A stretch of 64,000 nt of DNA from Combretum micranthum (lineage: Eukaryota > Streptophyta > Magnoliopsida > Myrtales > Combretaceae), in contig JAMXBD010000392.1 of assembly GCA_024138025.1 (NCBI GenBank), forward strand, positions 496,001-560,000. The letters run 5' to 3'. The position numbers and the translations under genes are program-made. The notes below the pieces were generated by a model. That model ran no database searches. It saw nothing but the letters and a program-made list of their open reading frames with translations, and had not been told where the DNA came from. Shown here piece by piece: positions 10,752 through 32,978 of the stretch. Position 1 is the first letter of the stretch, and the number at the start of each line of letters is the position of its first letter.

Positions 10752-11694
10752 CGTTAGTGTTAGAGGTGGGAGCGGGGGTGCCTTGGTCAAGGTTATCCTA
10801 TCTATTTTTGAGCCAAGGGTCCCTATTGTAGGTGGTGTTGAGGAGGTTGTAAAGGTTGAGTCGCTACAACTGGTACTGGCCAGTTCTCCAAAAGATCGGT
10901 TTTGGTTACTAAGGAATAAAGAAGGAGACCCATATAGTGTCATGTGATGAGTCTATGGTAGATGTGATTCAGTCGTTGAATAGAATGCTATGTGATCCTC
11001 CTCTCGTTTCTTTCGAGCTGATTGAGGCTAAGAAAGAGGAGGCTTATGGCTTCATTAAGGAGTTAACCCATCATGTTTGGGTCCACTGATGAGTGATGTG
11101 GAAAGTGTTTGATGCTTTGTTTCTTTTTGCAGTACTCCCTGACTTGTGGTTGATTGGCTTTCATGCCTTGATCTTTCCTTGTACTTTCAGGATGGTATGC
11201 CAAATTAGTTATTTTATACTTCGTGGGTTTTCTAAATGAGTGATTGTACTTCTTTTTTCGTCTTTCCCTTTTTTTGTTGCTACTTCACATTTTGCACTTA
11301 TTGCTTTTGTATTGTTGTGGACTTAGTTGATTTGTTGTTGTTCGTCGATGTGGTTGGATTGCCGTTGTTGGCTAGGTGCCTTGCCGAGCCGAGCTTTCCT
11401 ATTCAGTCGCTAACATGTCTAATTAATTTCTCTTCACACAAAATATTTGATTATATATTTATTTGATGTTTAATTAAGAAAGAAAAAGGTTAAAGAGATT
11501 TCTCCCTCAAATTGTACATCATCCATTATTAATAATCATAAACTATTATATAAAAATAGATTTCTAATGTTGCCTACCAAGGTCTTTACTAAAACGACTG
11601 TCATTATTTTGAATTACCAAAAAGAAAAAAAAAGGATATCCTATAATGTAAAAGGAAAAAAAATTAAATGATCAAATGGGCTTGGTTTAGTTGA
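10752..11694. other. Interval downstream of SCPL gene; possible coding remnant
   Basis: From 10752 to about 11090 the plus strand has gene-like composition (GC higher than surroundings, few A/T runs), and short frames can be followed, but stops interrupt all of them and I recognise no family. The rest, to 11694, is AT-rich and would include the 3' UTR of the minus-strand SCPL gene. Confidence 0.3.
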
Positions 11695-21989
<10,295 letters not shown>

Positions 21990-21994
21990 CACTT

Positions 21995-21999
<5 letters not shown>

Positions 22000-22063
<64 letters not shown>
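22000..22063. repeat. Long (CT)n tract in the SCPL 5' UTR
   Basis: About 30 uninterrupted CT units lie 11 bp upstream of the SCPL start codon and downstream of its TATA box, so the predicted mRNA leader is a (GA)n tract. GA/CT-rich leaders are common in plants and can bind GAGA-type factors; length polymorphism is likely. Confidence 0.9.
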
Positions 22064-22066
<3 letters not shown>

Positions 22067-22090
22067 TTGCATCAATGAAGAGAAGACAAA

Positions 22091-22100
22091 GTTTATATAC
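22091..22100 (-). promoter_or_regulatory. TATA box of SCPL gene
   Basis: On the minus strand the sequence reads GTATATAAAC about 100 bp upstream of the ATG. A start site some 30 bp further down would sit just before the (GA)n leader tract. Confidence 0.6.
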
Positions 22101-22261
22101 AACCAAGAGGCCCAACGACAGAGGATTCCAAGTTATATATGGCTGCTAATAATAACATATTCTGACGGAATGGATATCTAGCATCCTCAAACGAGGAAGC
22201 TTTTATTAGGAATGATATCATGTGACTTGCAACATAATAGGAAGAATAAATAAGAGATTAA

Positions 22262-25200
22262 TGTAATGAAATTGAAATATCTCAAACTTTCACCTAACTA
22301 ACTTAGAAATAATTTATTTGAATAATATAATAGGTGGTTAATTTTGAATTAGAGTTACAATTTAATTAGAAATTTAACTTAGATACTTTAGTTAAATCAA
22401 GCAAAGTAAATGATGAAAAATAATTAGATAATTTGGCATAATCAATTAGTAAGTAGATTGAATGAATTTGAGGCTTCAAATATCCCTTTTTTAAAATTGT
22501 TTAATTGATTTATCTATTTATTTCAACAAATTAAATTTCATAAACCTTTCCAATTTTTAAATTAGAACCCCATTTCTTTATATTCCAATTCTCTAAATCT
22601 TCAAACAAGTAATTTAAATGTTTTCCAAATTCCTAAACATTTGAATTTTAGTTAAACTTCTATTTCTTAATCCCTATAAATTTTGAATTCATCTACTTGT
22701 TCAAAAATATTAATTTTAAGCCTGAACTCAAATAAACCACAGATTTTCATAAATTAAACTCCTAGATTGGATTTTTTATTTAAACTATTAATTTCTAATA
22801 TATAGATTCTCAAGTTATTTTCTAATTACTTTCGGATCCAAATACAAATACCATAAATGTTTAAACCTAATATTCTTATTCTAAAATATCTATAGCCTTT
22901 TCTTTTCTTTCGTTTTTCCTTGTTTTACCCGCTTTTCCTTTTTCCTTTCTTTTCTCTTTTCTCCCTCTGTATCTCTTTTCTTCTTCTTTTTCTTTCTTCT
23001 CTCAAATTTCAACCCTAACATCTCAAATTAAATAAGATGATAAGAGAAATCAAGGTTAGAAAAGAAGATAGAATATGAGAGTTAAGCTAGGAGGAGCTAC
23101 ATTAACTAAGGAGGAGTAGTAGTAGAGAAGATCAAATTTTATGTGTTTGCTAAAAAGAAAAGTATAGTTTTTTTTTTCTTGATTTGATTGTTGTGTATGC
23201 ATGTATATGATGAATAGATGCTAGACATAAGTAGGGTTATAATAAAATTTGGTAGATTAATGAGATATGAGCTTGTAACTAAATGCTTAGGTTGTGTTTA
23301 TACATGAATAGGATAAATGATTGATAAGATGACTTGATGAAATATGTAGTAAAAATATGTATATAGCTATTGTAAATCATGTTTATAACTTGTATATTGA
23401 TTATAAGATATTGTATATTTAGACATGATGCAAAACAAGCAGTAAAATAAATTAAGTTTTTGAAGGAATCGAACAAAGCAAAGAACATGAGGAGAACATG
23501 GGACGCTATATTAAGTCGTGCTCCTTACTATTGCTTAAAAATACATATTTTAACTTACATGAGAAGAAGTATGGCTAGAACATAACTTGCCTTATCCAAT
23601 CGTGTTTCTCTCTGACCTCAAAAACTTGAAAAGGACATGTTTTTTAGAATAGTACAGCTAATAACAGGGGGTAATGTATTTACATGTGCTCATCTCTGGT
23701 TTCAAAACTCATCCAACCTTAAAAGAACACGAGGGAATACATGTGCCCATATGCCTCCCTATGTACTTTTGCAACCCCTTTATATCTTCACCTATTCTCA
23801 TCAAAATCGCATGAAATTTGACCCGGTTCATTCCTTGGTTAAGATTAAGTTAATATTGACTTAACTAGAATTAGCTTAGATTAATATGTTAGGTTAAACT
23901 ACAGATAGTAAAGGGAATATGTTGTTTCAAATGCTTGTTGCTAAGAAAAATGAATGAATTATAAACAAAAATAAAAAGAAATAATTTGATAGATAATGGA
24001 GAATTTTCTGCATGTTGCAGGGCGATTTCACAACCATTGTGGGTTTCCAGCTTAGTATCTGATCAAATAAGTTTTAATATAAGTTGATAATTAATTTCAT
24101 TTCGTATATGAATTTAATTTCTTAAATAGATGTTTGCCTCTAAACCTATCTTCTAAGCTTTGTTAGATTCTAAACATTATGAAAGGCATGTAGTGACATG
24201 ATTGTTGTGTGCTCAATTAGGCATATGAAAAATGAATTAAAACTTAAAGACGACTTAATAATTGAATGTTGCTTGTACTTGGGTTGTTTAATTCGGTCTA
24301 GGGAGCGACAACCTTATCCAAAATAAGGAACGATAGTTAAGTGCTTATGCTACTCTCTACCATGATGTAATTGCAATTCATAAGTGGCTCAGCAGGTAGC
24401 CAATAAAGCAAATGGTATCAAATAACATCTATTTAGGCTCGGCGGGATGTAATATAGTATGACTCACGTTTATAGGATCGGTTGAGTCGTATTATATTAT
24501 GGACTGAGATAAATAGAGATGCACAATGACAGTGAACCTTAGATGAAGCTATTTTTCTTTTTCGATTAGATACCGGAGCTAGAAGTATCCAAGTTATTTA
24601 TGTCAACCCCTTAAACAGCTGCTGCTACTTAAGAATCCTAGATTCTCATATGCTTGTTCCATAGTCTGAGTGCTCCTGTGTTGTTTATTTCACTTTAATT
24701 TAAAGATATAGGCTTTCGATTGATGCATTACATTAGAATAAGCATGTGTTCCATCTCATGTGTGCTTGTGTTGTTGTCGTACTAAGCTTAGGCTCATTGT
24801 TGTTATCTTTCTGGTGATGATGATGATGATAGTGATGTTGATGATGATGATTGAATCAGAAGCATGGGATGACTAAGGGAGAGTGTATTGAAGAGCGAAA
24901 TGATTTAGGACTGTTGGAATATTTGTGTTTCATTTTATTTTGTTTTAGAACTAGATTTATAGCTTTCAAACTTCCACTTTCTTTAAGGGCTTGGTGGAAC
25001 CCATATTTTGTAATTTAATCTTTTAAAGCTTTGTCTTACCTTCAAGGAAGGTATATGAGATAACTGATGGTATAGTTTTGTTTTATGGAAAAGTTGATCT
25101 ACTCACGAGAGTAAAAGTTAGAAATGTTTTCTATAAAGTTTGTTTATCGTTATAAATCCAGTTCTCTCTAGAATCTAAGTAAACGATTTCAGGAATTAAA

Positions 25201-25314
25201 ACCAGCTAGCACATGTTCGACATAACAATATCTTTTAAGGAAGTCTACGCGTGTAATACTTAAGGTATTATACCTGACGACTGTATATGCCAAACCCTGT
25301 TTCGGGGCATTACA
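22262..25314 (+). repeat. Probable solo LTR of a Ty3/gypsy chromovirus (~3.05 kb)
   Basis: The stretch starts TGTAATG and ends CGGGGCATTACA, giving the inverted TGTAATG/CATTACA ends usual for large Del/Tekay LTRs. About 650-770 bp in there is a pyrimidine-rich tract followed by AACCCTAACATCTC, as in the R/U5 region of such LTRs, and there is no internal coding region. The flanking 5-mers (ATTAA and AAAAT) do not match, so the duplication is decayed or the boundaries are slightly off. It lies head-to-head with the SCPL promoter. Confidence 0.5.
24813..24853. repeat. (GAT)n-rich microsatellite
   Basis: Interrupted GATGAT units inside the probable solo LTR. Confidence 0.8.
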
Positions 25315-26850
25315 AAAATACTTGTTATTCGTTCTAGGTAATTATGCTAATATGGCAAGGTTTCATACTTTTGTTTGAATGTTATTATAATATTTGGAAA
25401 CTTTTCTAATTTTTCATGTATTGATATGTTGGAATATAATCTATATGTCTAAAGTGTGGAACAAAATATATATAAAGAAAGTAAAAATAAGAAACTAAAG
25501 AAACTTATTAGAATTACACTTTAACTATATGTAAAATGAGAGATATAATTTTAATCTTTATGATACATTTCGTCAAAACCAATCTCTTACACTTTCAATA
25601 TTATAAAAGATAAGATATAAAAATTACCTACAACAATATTATAATGCTTTATATGTAATTTTTCATTAACCTCTATATTATCTATTCATTTTTAATAAAG
25701 GAAACAAATTTAATGAGTTCTCCCCTCTTTCTCTTTTATCTATATATTTTAATTACCGGAACACATTTAATGGCTCTATCTCTCTCTCTCTCTCTCTCTC
25801 ACTATGACTTTTAATTCAACAACTAAATATGCATGTTTGATTCAAAATTCATTTCTTTCTTTCTTTTCTTTTTTATGAGATCTATTATTGTTTTAATGCC
25901 GATTTGCATTATATTTTTCTTTCTTTTTTTTTATTATCTTTGTCATCAAGTTTAATAGTCATTTGCTAATATAGGTAACAACATTATGATTAATTCAATA
26001 GCGAGCACAAGTTTTATTTTAGATTCACTTTTTTATCATTTTCTTTTGCTTTTTCACCATTAGTCTTAATGGTTTTAGATAATTAGACTGGGTTTATCAT
26101 TCGAAATATTTTTTATATTGTTTATAAAGTTTTGTTTTAGGTAAATCAAAGTATTTATTTAACTACTATAGATGTATGGATTTTAGTTAAGGTAGTCATA
26201 TATGTATTGTGTGAGTATAACGCTATACGTGGCTTACAATGAATGACACGTAATGACGTGTCAAGTATGATCAAAAGAGAAGTGGAAATAGAGGGGAGGG
26301 AAATAGACAATCCTAATCGCCTCAAATGCACTTGTGATAACTGAAGAAGCTATCAAGTATTAAACCCAACTAGTAGTAATGACTAAGTGTTTTATCTCTT
26401 GAGATAGAAAATCAATAGCACTTCAGTATTTCTATCAAATTTTGTCCCTTTTAAATATGGAGGGAGTTAGGCTACATATAGAGTTTAGCCATCAATGTCG
26501 TTTGGTGAAATCGTGTTAACAATCAATTGCCAAGATGAATCCACTTTCTAGTGTTTGAGTCATAATGAGAAAAAATGATGATAGACAGGTTGAACCAAGA
26601 GGCTCTACTCCAAACCCACAATGTCAAATCTCTTTTGATCATTCCAATTAGAACTAGACTCTTCAATTTCTATTACTTGTCCCAAAGAGTCAAGCATAAA
26701 TAAATAATAATATCCATATAATGTAAAGCCCATTTATAACCACCAAAAAGTGGATAATTATTTACCTAAGGAGATACAAAATTTGCGTTGTTATCAACAG
26801 TAATTCCTAGAGCTGTGCAAGTAGTTTGAGTAGCATCTACAGTTCAACTA
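25315..26850. other. AT-rich interval, no gene seen
   Basis: Holds a short (CT)n tract at about 25780-25800 and otherwise no coding texture, terminal repeats or known motifs that I could identify. Confidence 0.4.
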
Positions 26851-26851
26851 T

Positions 26852-27225
26852 TTAGAAACTAGATTTGAAGCCCCTTAATTTTTTAATACGTAAAGGTAGG
26901 AAATATAACAAAAGCATTGAAGGTGATTGCACAAAACATTCATTGTCTTCCACCTTCCACATAGCTGCTACAAGAGCATGGGCTACATCATTCAATGTCC
27001 TGCTCATCCACCTCACTTTTGCCATCTGATTCATCTAGCATAGTTTCCTACATTTTAAAATAATATTTGGTAGGAAACCCAAGTGGGGTTGTGTCTCTCT
27101 TTGTTCCACTCTTGGATGGAATTGAAAAAATGACACAGTTAGATAAATTTAAATCTGCAACCATTTGAAGGCTCTAATAAATACTCCATAATTTCGCTTC
27201 TAAAGGAGAAACTACATGAATTTTA
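26852..27225 (-). pseudogene. RNase H-like (RVT_3 type) fragment, probably non-LTR retroelement or related
   Basis: The minus strand reads, with frame changes, an EAKLWSIY segment, then LQMVADLNLSNCVIFS and at the end VRWMSRTLNDVAHALVAAMW. This follows the plant RVT_3 RNase H pattern (EA-A...L...A...G, then RxxN-VAHALA) found at the C-terminus of LINE elements and in stand-alone plant proteins. The catalytic DS-K segment is not intact and frames are broken. It is a fragment of under 130 residues with no RT beside it. Confidence 0.55.
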
Positions 27226-27517
27226 CATACAAAATTACCACAACAACTTCCCTATTCATCGATTGCAACCTCTCAATACTAGTAAAAAGATCATCTGTGC
27301 AGTTAATGGTTGGTAGTGCTATAAGAGTATGTGTATCCAATAGTTCCTTCACAAGGTCCTTAATATGTCATATCAGCACTTTAAGGAACTCTCTTCCTAA
27401 GGGACCTCACTACTTTATCTATAAGGTTCTTCTCATGATTTCTTTCATTTCTTTTTATATTTTTATGGGTCTCATTTACTATACGCAATGCCCTTACTTA
27501 ATAATAATAACAATAAT

Positions 27518-27562
27518 CTTCTTCTTCTTCTTCTTCTTCTTCTTCTTCTTCTTCTTCTTCTC
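27518..27562. repeat. (CTT)n microsatellite
   Basis: About fourteen CTT units, just outside MULE-A. It produces a spurious lysine- or phenylalanine-rich open frame on either strand. Confidence 0.9.
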
Positions 27563-27769
27563 CTCAAGGAACTCACTTTTTGGGTCTTTCATAGTACTCC
27601 AAAAGGTTAAAAAAAAACTTTTCATATTCATATGGATCTCAAAAAGTAAAGTCTTTGACATAGGAACTTGTGTCAACGATCTTAAATATGGATGCTCTAA
27701 GCAAGAGAGATAAGAATTTGGGTTACTCCTTTTCCATGTATTTACCCAAAATTTGGATACCAAACATCT

Positions 27770-27778
27770 ATAATTATA
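27770..27778. repeat. MULE-A left target-site duplication
   Basis: ATAATTATA, identical to the 9 bp at 38291-38299. Confidence 0.93.
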
Positions 27779-27972
27779 GGGTTGATGTCAAATTTGGTAT
27801 TTGAAGTTTGCCCAAAAGTTCAATTTCAATACTTGAATGAAGTTTTCGAGGTCATTTTCAATACCTCTTCTAACTCCATTTAAACGTCTGCTTACATGTC
27901 AATTTCAACCAATAAGCAATTGCCATGTGTAAATTCAAGTAAAAGAAAAACTCAAACAACATAACCATGGTT
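27779..27972 (+). repeat. MULE-A left terminal inverted repeat
   Basis: Pairs with 38097-38290. Shared blocks include CAATAAGCAA-TGCCATGTGT and CATGGTTA near the inner end. Confidence 0.9.
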
Positions 27973-29097
27973 AAAGAATGCAGGTGGGAAAAAATAAACA
28001 TTACCTCACGTGATTTATTAAGGTTAGAGTGGTAGGTGTAAGAATCAATCACAAAAAAGAAACCCTCCTGATGGAGAATGGCAGGGACAATGAACAATGA
28101 AAGCATATGCCATGTAATCAAGTGAATTTTGATGAAATCAAAGTGAAGGAAGAACAAAAACCCTAATCTCCACCCTGAAGATTCCAAATCCCTAAATTTG
28201 CACTTCGTCTTGTAAAGGACAAACGAAAACCCTAACCACCACTTAGTTGAGCGATGATACTGTAGAGCACATTCTCCTCTTTGTTTGACCTAAGAGAATT
28301 TTTTTGTCCCTTCAAGTAGCAACAATAGTTTTTTTTTTTTTGCCTTGGTAAGAACTAAGCTACACGATACAATGCAAACACTAGCTATCCCACTCAACAA
28401 CAAGTCAAAGAAGGAAGCTACATCGAGAATGAAGTTTGGCACCACAAACCCATGTGAACAGTAACTTTATGAACCATTTTTAAATTTTCCTTTTCCTTTT
28501 GCTCTTTCCATTACAACGCTATTCACTTTGGTAAGCTGACGTGTGTATATACATATATCCGCATAATATTCTTTAGGAAACCCTATCTAGTTGTCGTATG
28601 TTAGTCATCTTAGGGTTTGAGACACCATATACATGTATTTGTTGAATGGGTTTGTGTCATAGTCTGTTTAGTCCAATGCAGACATTTTAGATTTTTGTAT
28701 GTTCATTGACCATGTATTTATGAGCTAATTAGAATTGCATAATGTTCATTGACCATATAGTGGGGGCTTTCCCATAGTGTTCTATAATTGAATCTACATA
28801 GGGTTCATGCACTAATGATGAAATACAATTATGTTGTCCATTGCTTAATTCACTACTCATTTTGTGTTCCTAGTGCATACATCATTGAGATGGTCAAAAT
28901 GAGAGACTTTTATTTTTTATTTATATGTAGGGTAAACCTGCTCATGCATGTGGGAGGTGGTCTTCAAGGTCAATGTGCTAACAAAGAGTACGTGGGTGGT
29001 GAGCAAATTTGTTGGAATGTTCATCCGGAACATATAAGCCAAGATACACTGCTCTATTTCCTTGGAGACTTTAATTTCATGAACAAAGAAATTATCC

Positions 29098-29102
29098 ATT
29101 TT
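29098..29102. repeat. Left 5-bp target duplication of the nested solo LTR
   Basis: ATTTT, identical to 32974-32978. Confidence 0.85.
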
Positions 29103-32100
29103 TGTAAACCCTCGTTTTCTTAGTAAACCTGAGTTCGATTTCGAGATAGATTTAAAACCGGAAACCGAAGTCTTAAAGGAATATTTCTGGATCAATCGGA
29201 CCTAGGAATCATATGTCCAACAAAATCAAGAAGGAAACCCTGAAGGAATAAAAACGAACCAAATCCAAAGTAAGACTCTAAATCGAAAAGTTAACCAGAA
29301 ACCCTAAGTCAACAAAATCTTATAAAACCCTAGCAGTTTGGATCCAGCAATCCTGAATTCTCAAACGAAGAAGTTGAAATATGAGTAAGAAGTGTAGATT
29401 GGCTCGTATTAACATTAGAATGTTAAGCAATATCCGATTAGTGAATTTCGACCTATTTCGAGCCCGATTGGATGCAAGTCTTGAAAAGCATGTCCCGAGG
29501 CTCAGGATATTAGATATATGATATTAGTACCGTTAGATTCGTAATTTCATAATATTTCTAAATATTTTAGTTAAATAATTTTTCGGGTTATAAAAGTTAC
29601 AGTTATAACCTTTTTTTCGTATTTTCATTACTATCGGTAAACTAAGTGTCTAATCAACTTTTGTTTTCTTATACACTATTCACTAAGTACAATTACTCAT
29701 ATCATATTCTTACATCCTTACAACCTATTCTTACAATTTTACATCATTTCCTTACAAATTTACTTTCCCAATATATTTTGTACACAAACGACTCATTAAG
29801 TTTGAAATTTTATTATACAAAACAAAATAAAAAAACTCTCTCTCTCTTCCCTCATCTATGGCCAGCGTGAAACCCAACCCCCCTCTAACCCATTAAGCCA
29901 CAAATTGTCTTGTTTTTTTTTTTTAAAAATAATCACAAAAAACCCTAATTCATTTTCCTATATAATCTCTTTTTCACTTTCTCTCATTTTCTCACAAAAC
30001 CAACTTTGGAAGTCTCTTTTCTCTCCATCTTCACTCTCTATTGCCGTGAGCCCCTAACCCCCCCACACACACACACAATTTTTTTTTACTTCAAGTTTCC
30101 TTCTCCAAAACACTAAATAGGTAATAGATCTTAACCATACCACTTTAGAAACATGTAATAACAAGTTTATACATGTGTGGATCCACCAAAATCCTGATGA
30201 GCTTTGTGCTAGGGATGTGAAAAATACTAGAACATGATATTCTTGTCATCACAATGTGTAGATCTTGTTACTAGAGTCGATATACCATCGCGTTGCTATA
30301 TCATTTGCTATCTATTATTTTTATGGAAACTTTAAGCTTATATTTTCATTTCTATCCTCATTTATACATTTTTCATAATGCATTTATATTCATAGCATGA
30401 GTAGTATAGTAGATCTATTGTTTAGAGTGGTTAAAATGACATAGTTACTTGTTTCCATGCATGAAAGATTTGCTACATGATATTCTTAAGGAAAGTGTTG
30501 ATCAAAACTCAAGATCTATTTTGTTTCTTACAAAAAATAAATTTTAAAATTCGGATCTTGAGAAAGACCCATTTACAAAACATATTTTTTAACTTCAAAA
30601 TGAATGTTTTACATGTGAAATGAAGGGCTTAGGTAGTAGATATCATCAAGTAGTGATTTTTATGAGTTGATCATGATTTTACTAAGAGAAAATTTCAAAA
30701 TAAGAAAACGATTTCAAAAGTCAAGTTAGATCTAGGATTTAACTCCAACAAAAATGTTGAAATTCGTAACTAGGGAGAAATGCCAATAAAACACCTATTT
30801 TTCAATCCTAAAACAATAGTTTTGTTAAAGAAATGAAAGACTTAGGGAGTAAGTTTGATTAGGACTTAGTTTTAGAAAGATTAAATGAGTTTTTCACAAG
30901 AAACAATCTTAAAAACAATTTTTTCAAATTCGGATCTAAAAATAATTCCTATTTAAACACCTATTTCCAAATATCAAAATGGGTGTTTTAATGGAAAAAT
31001 AGAAGTCTTAGGGAATAGATATAATAAAGACCTAATTTTTATGAAAGTAAATGTGTTTTAGCAAAGTAGAAACCTAAAAACAAAGGAAAAATTTTCCAAC
31101 TAAGATCAAAAAATATTTTCTTTTCCAAAAATTGTGCAAAATTCGTCACTAGGCAAAACTCACTTTAAAACATATATTTTCCAACCTTTAAATGAGGAAA
31201 TTTATTAAGATAATGAAGGTATTAGTTATATAGGTTATCAAGGCTTCATCGTAGTAAAAATATGCATGATTTTCAAAGGAGTAACGCTAGTTTTTCCAAA
31301 CAAGTGTTCATGACATTATTTCAAAGTAAAATTTTTTTTAAGAATTCTTTTCAACTAAAAATCATTAAGGATACACATTATTTCAAAGTAAAAGTTTTTT
31401 TAAGAATTCTTTTCAACTAAAAATCATTAAGGATACACACAAATAAGTCATATCATATCATGCATGATATTAACATGTTGATATTGCATGCCATATGATT
31501 CACTTGATAGAAATAGTGCAAATTTCACAAAATAATTTCGGAATCATAACTTTTAGCTACTAATCAGATCTGATTCGAATTTTCTGAAACTTAAACATTT
31601 TCGAAACTTAGTAATAACATCATAAATAGATAGATCTTTCGAAGTAGATAGAAATCGATAGCTTAATTGTGAAATTCTGAGTTAAAATGATCAAGTTATG
31701 GTCGTTTTAAGTTGGAATTTCCAATTACTACTGAAATTACGAATTTAAAGAGTTTTAATTGAAAAATTTGGAGTTAGTTATGGTATGAAATACTCATAAG
31801 GGTATTTCTTTCGTTTTAAGTGACTTTTGGGATTTGGGAGAAAATCCTTAGTTCTAGATCGCTACTGTTAAAGACCGGAGACCATAGCCGAGTGAGTTCA
31901 CTATCTCAATATCACATGCTTATGCTTGTGCTTGTAATATTAGTGGCATTAGAATTAGGACAAGATAAAATTGATTGTATGAATATAATTTCTACATGGG
32001 CGAATTGATGAGCTTATTATAATCGAAATGAGCTTATTATAATTATTTGTATGATCTAGAATAGAACTTATTTATCTGCAATCTCTATGATCATCCATAA

Positions 32101-32973
32101 ACTATTAAATTATTATGCCATGATCTGATAATCAAATTGACATGCATACCATATGTGAGTCACATTGCATAGGTTATTATACATTTGTGGGAAGAAGGTA
32201 TAATAGTTGGGCAACGAAGGGCCTGTAAACTCGAATGTTAGCATATGGGCCAGAAATGAAAATGTGTGTAGGTGGGCACCTGTATCAACCAAAATAAATT
32301 GAAAGTGTGTGTGGGTGGGCACTTGTATCAACCACAATAAAAAGAGAAAATTTTAAATGTTGGTTGTATGGGCCTGAAACACCTAACCCCGAATAGGGGG
32401 CGTAAATCCATTCACCATAAGGCTTTCCGTTAGTCTTATGTATTGTATGCTCACGTGTTTGTGCATTCATATGATTGTTAATAACTTGTTTGCTATATAT
32501 TGTTGTTGAGCATTTAATTTTGGAAGTGGAACTCACTAAGCTAGCGTAGCTTACACCCCCATAGTTTCTTTCTAATGTAGTTTCCATACTTATGGCTACG
32601 TCCCAGACCTGGCCAAATCAGGTAATGAGAGACTAGGAGTTATCTCCTTAGAGGTTCACCATTGGTTTGTATAGTTCTTAGTAATGAACCTAGAAGAATT
32701 TATTATTACCAAAAAGATAATGCTTAGACTTACGTGTAGCTAGGGAATGCCCCTTAATGCTTTGTAACTAATCCTGAGATATCTATGGTTTATGTTTTTA
32801 TGCTTATCCTATCAAATTGAGCTATCTATCTCCAATTGTTTATGTATTCTATTGTCGTAAGGGAATGCCTTGCATACTAACAAAAGACTTCTGAATGACT
32901 GTGGTAGTGATTCTTAAGTCTTGATTAACATGCGGTGGACTGTTACGTCTAAGGTACTCTTTGGAACGTGACA
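29103..32973 (+). repeat. Solo LTR of a Del/Tekay-like chromovirus (3871 bp)
   Basis: It begins TGTAAACCCTCGTTTT and ends GGAACGTGACA, with TG...CA ends and a perfect 5-bp duplication ATTTT. No coding region is present, so it is a solo LTR left after recombination between two LTRs. Near 29940-30010 it has AACCCTAATTC, TATATAATCTC and a CT-rich tract, the expected promoter/R region. Aligning MULE-A with MULE-B across 29097/32979 shows that the LTR interrupts transposase sequence that is continuous in MULE-B. The last 2 kb are homologous to 48716-50630. Confidence 0.9.
31315..31439 (+). repeat. Tandem duplication of a ~62-bp unit inside the solo LTR
   Basis: Two adjacent copies share TTATTTCAAAGTAAAA, AAGAATTCTTTTCAACTAAA and AATCATTAAGGATACACA. 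The related LTR fragment at 48716-50630 has only one copy, so the duplication arose in this copy or subfamily. Confidence 0.9.
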
Positions 32974-32978
32974 ATTTT
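32974..32978. repeat. Right 5-bp target duplication of the nested solo LTR
   Basis: ATTTT, matching 29098-29102. Confidence 0.85.

Noticed and set aside
10080..11090. Host protein-coding gene on the plus strand
   Set aside because: Composition is gene-like but every frame has stops and no family motif is recognisable; a MITE also interrupts it.
27216..27763. Long open frames of 165 (plus) and 89 (minus) residues
   Set aside because: Both are generated by the (CTT)n microsatellite reading as poly-Phe or poly-Lys; nothing outside it looks coding.
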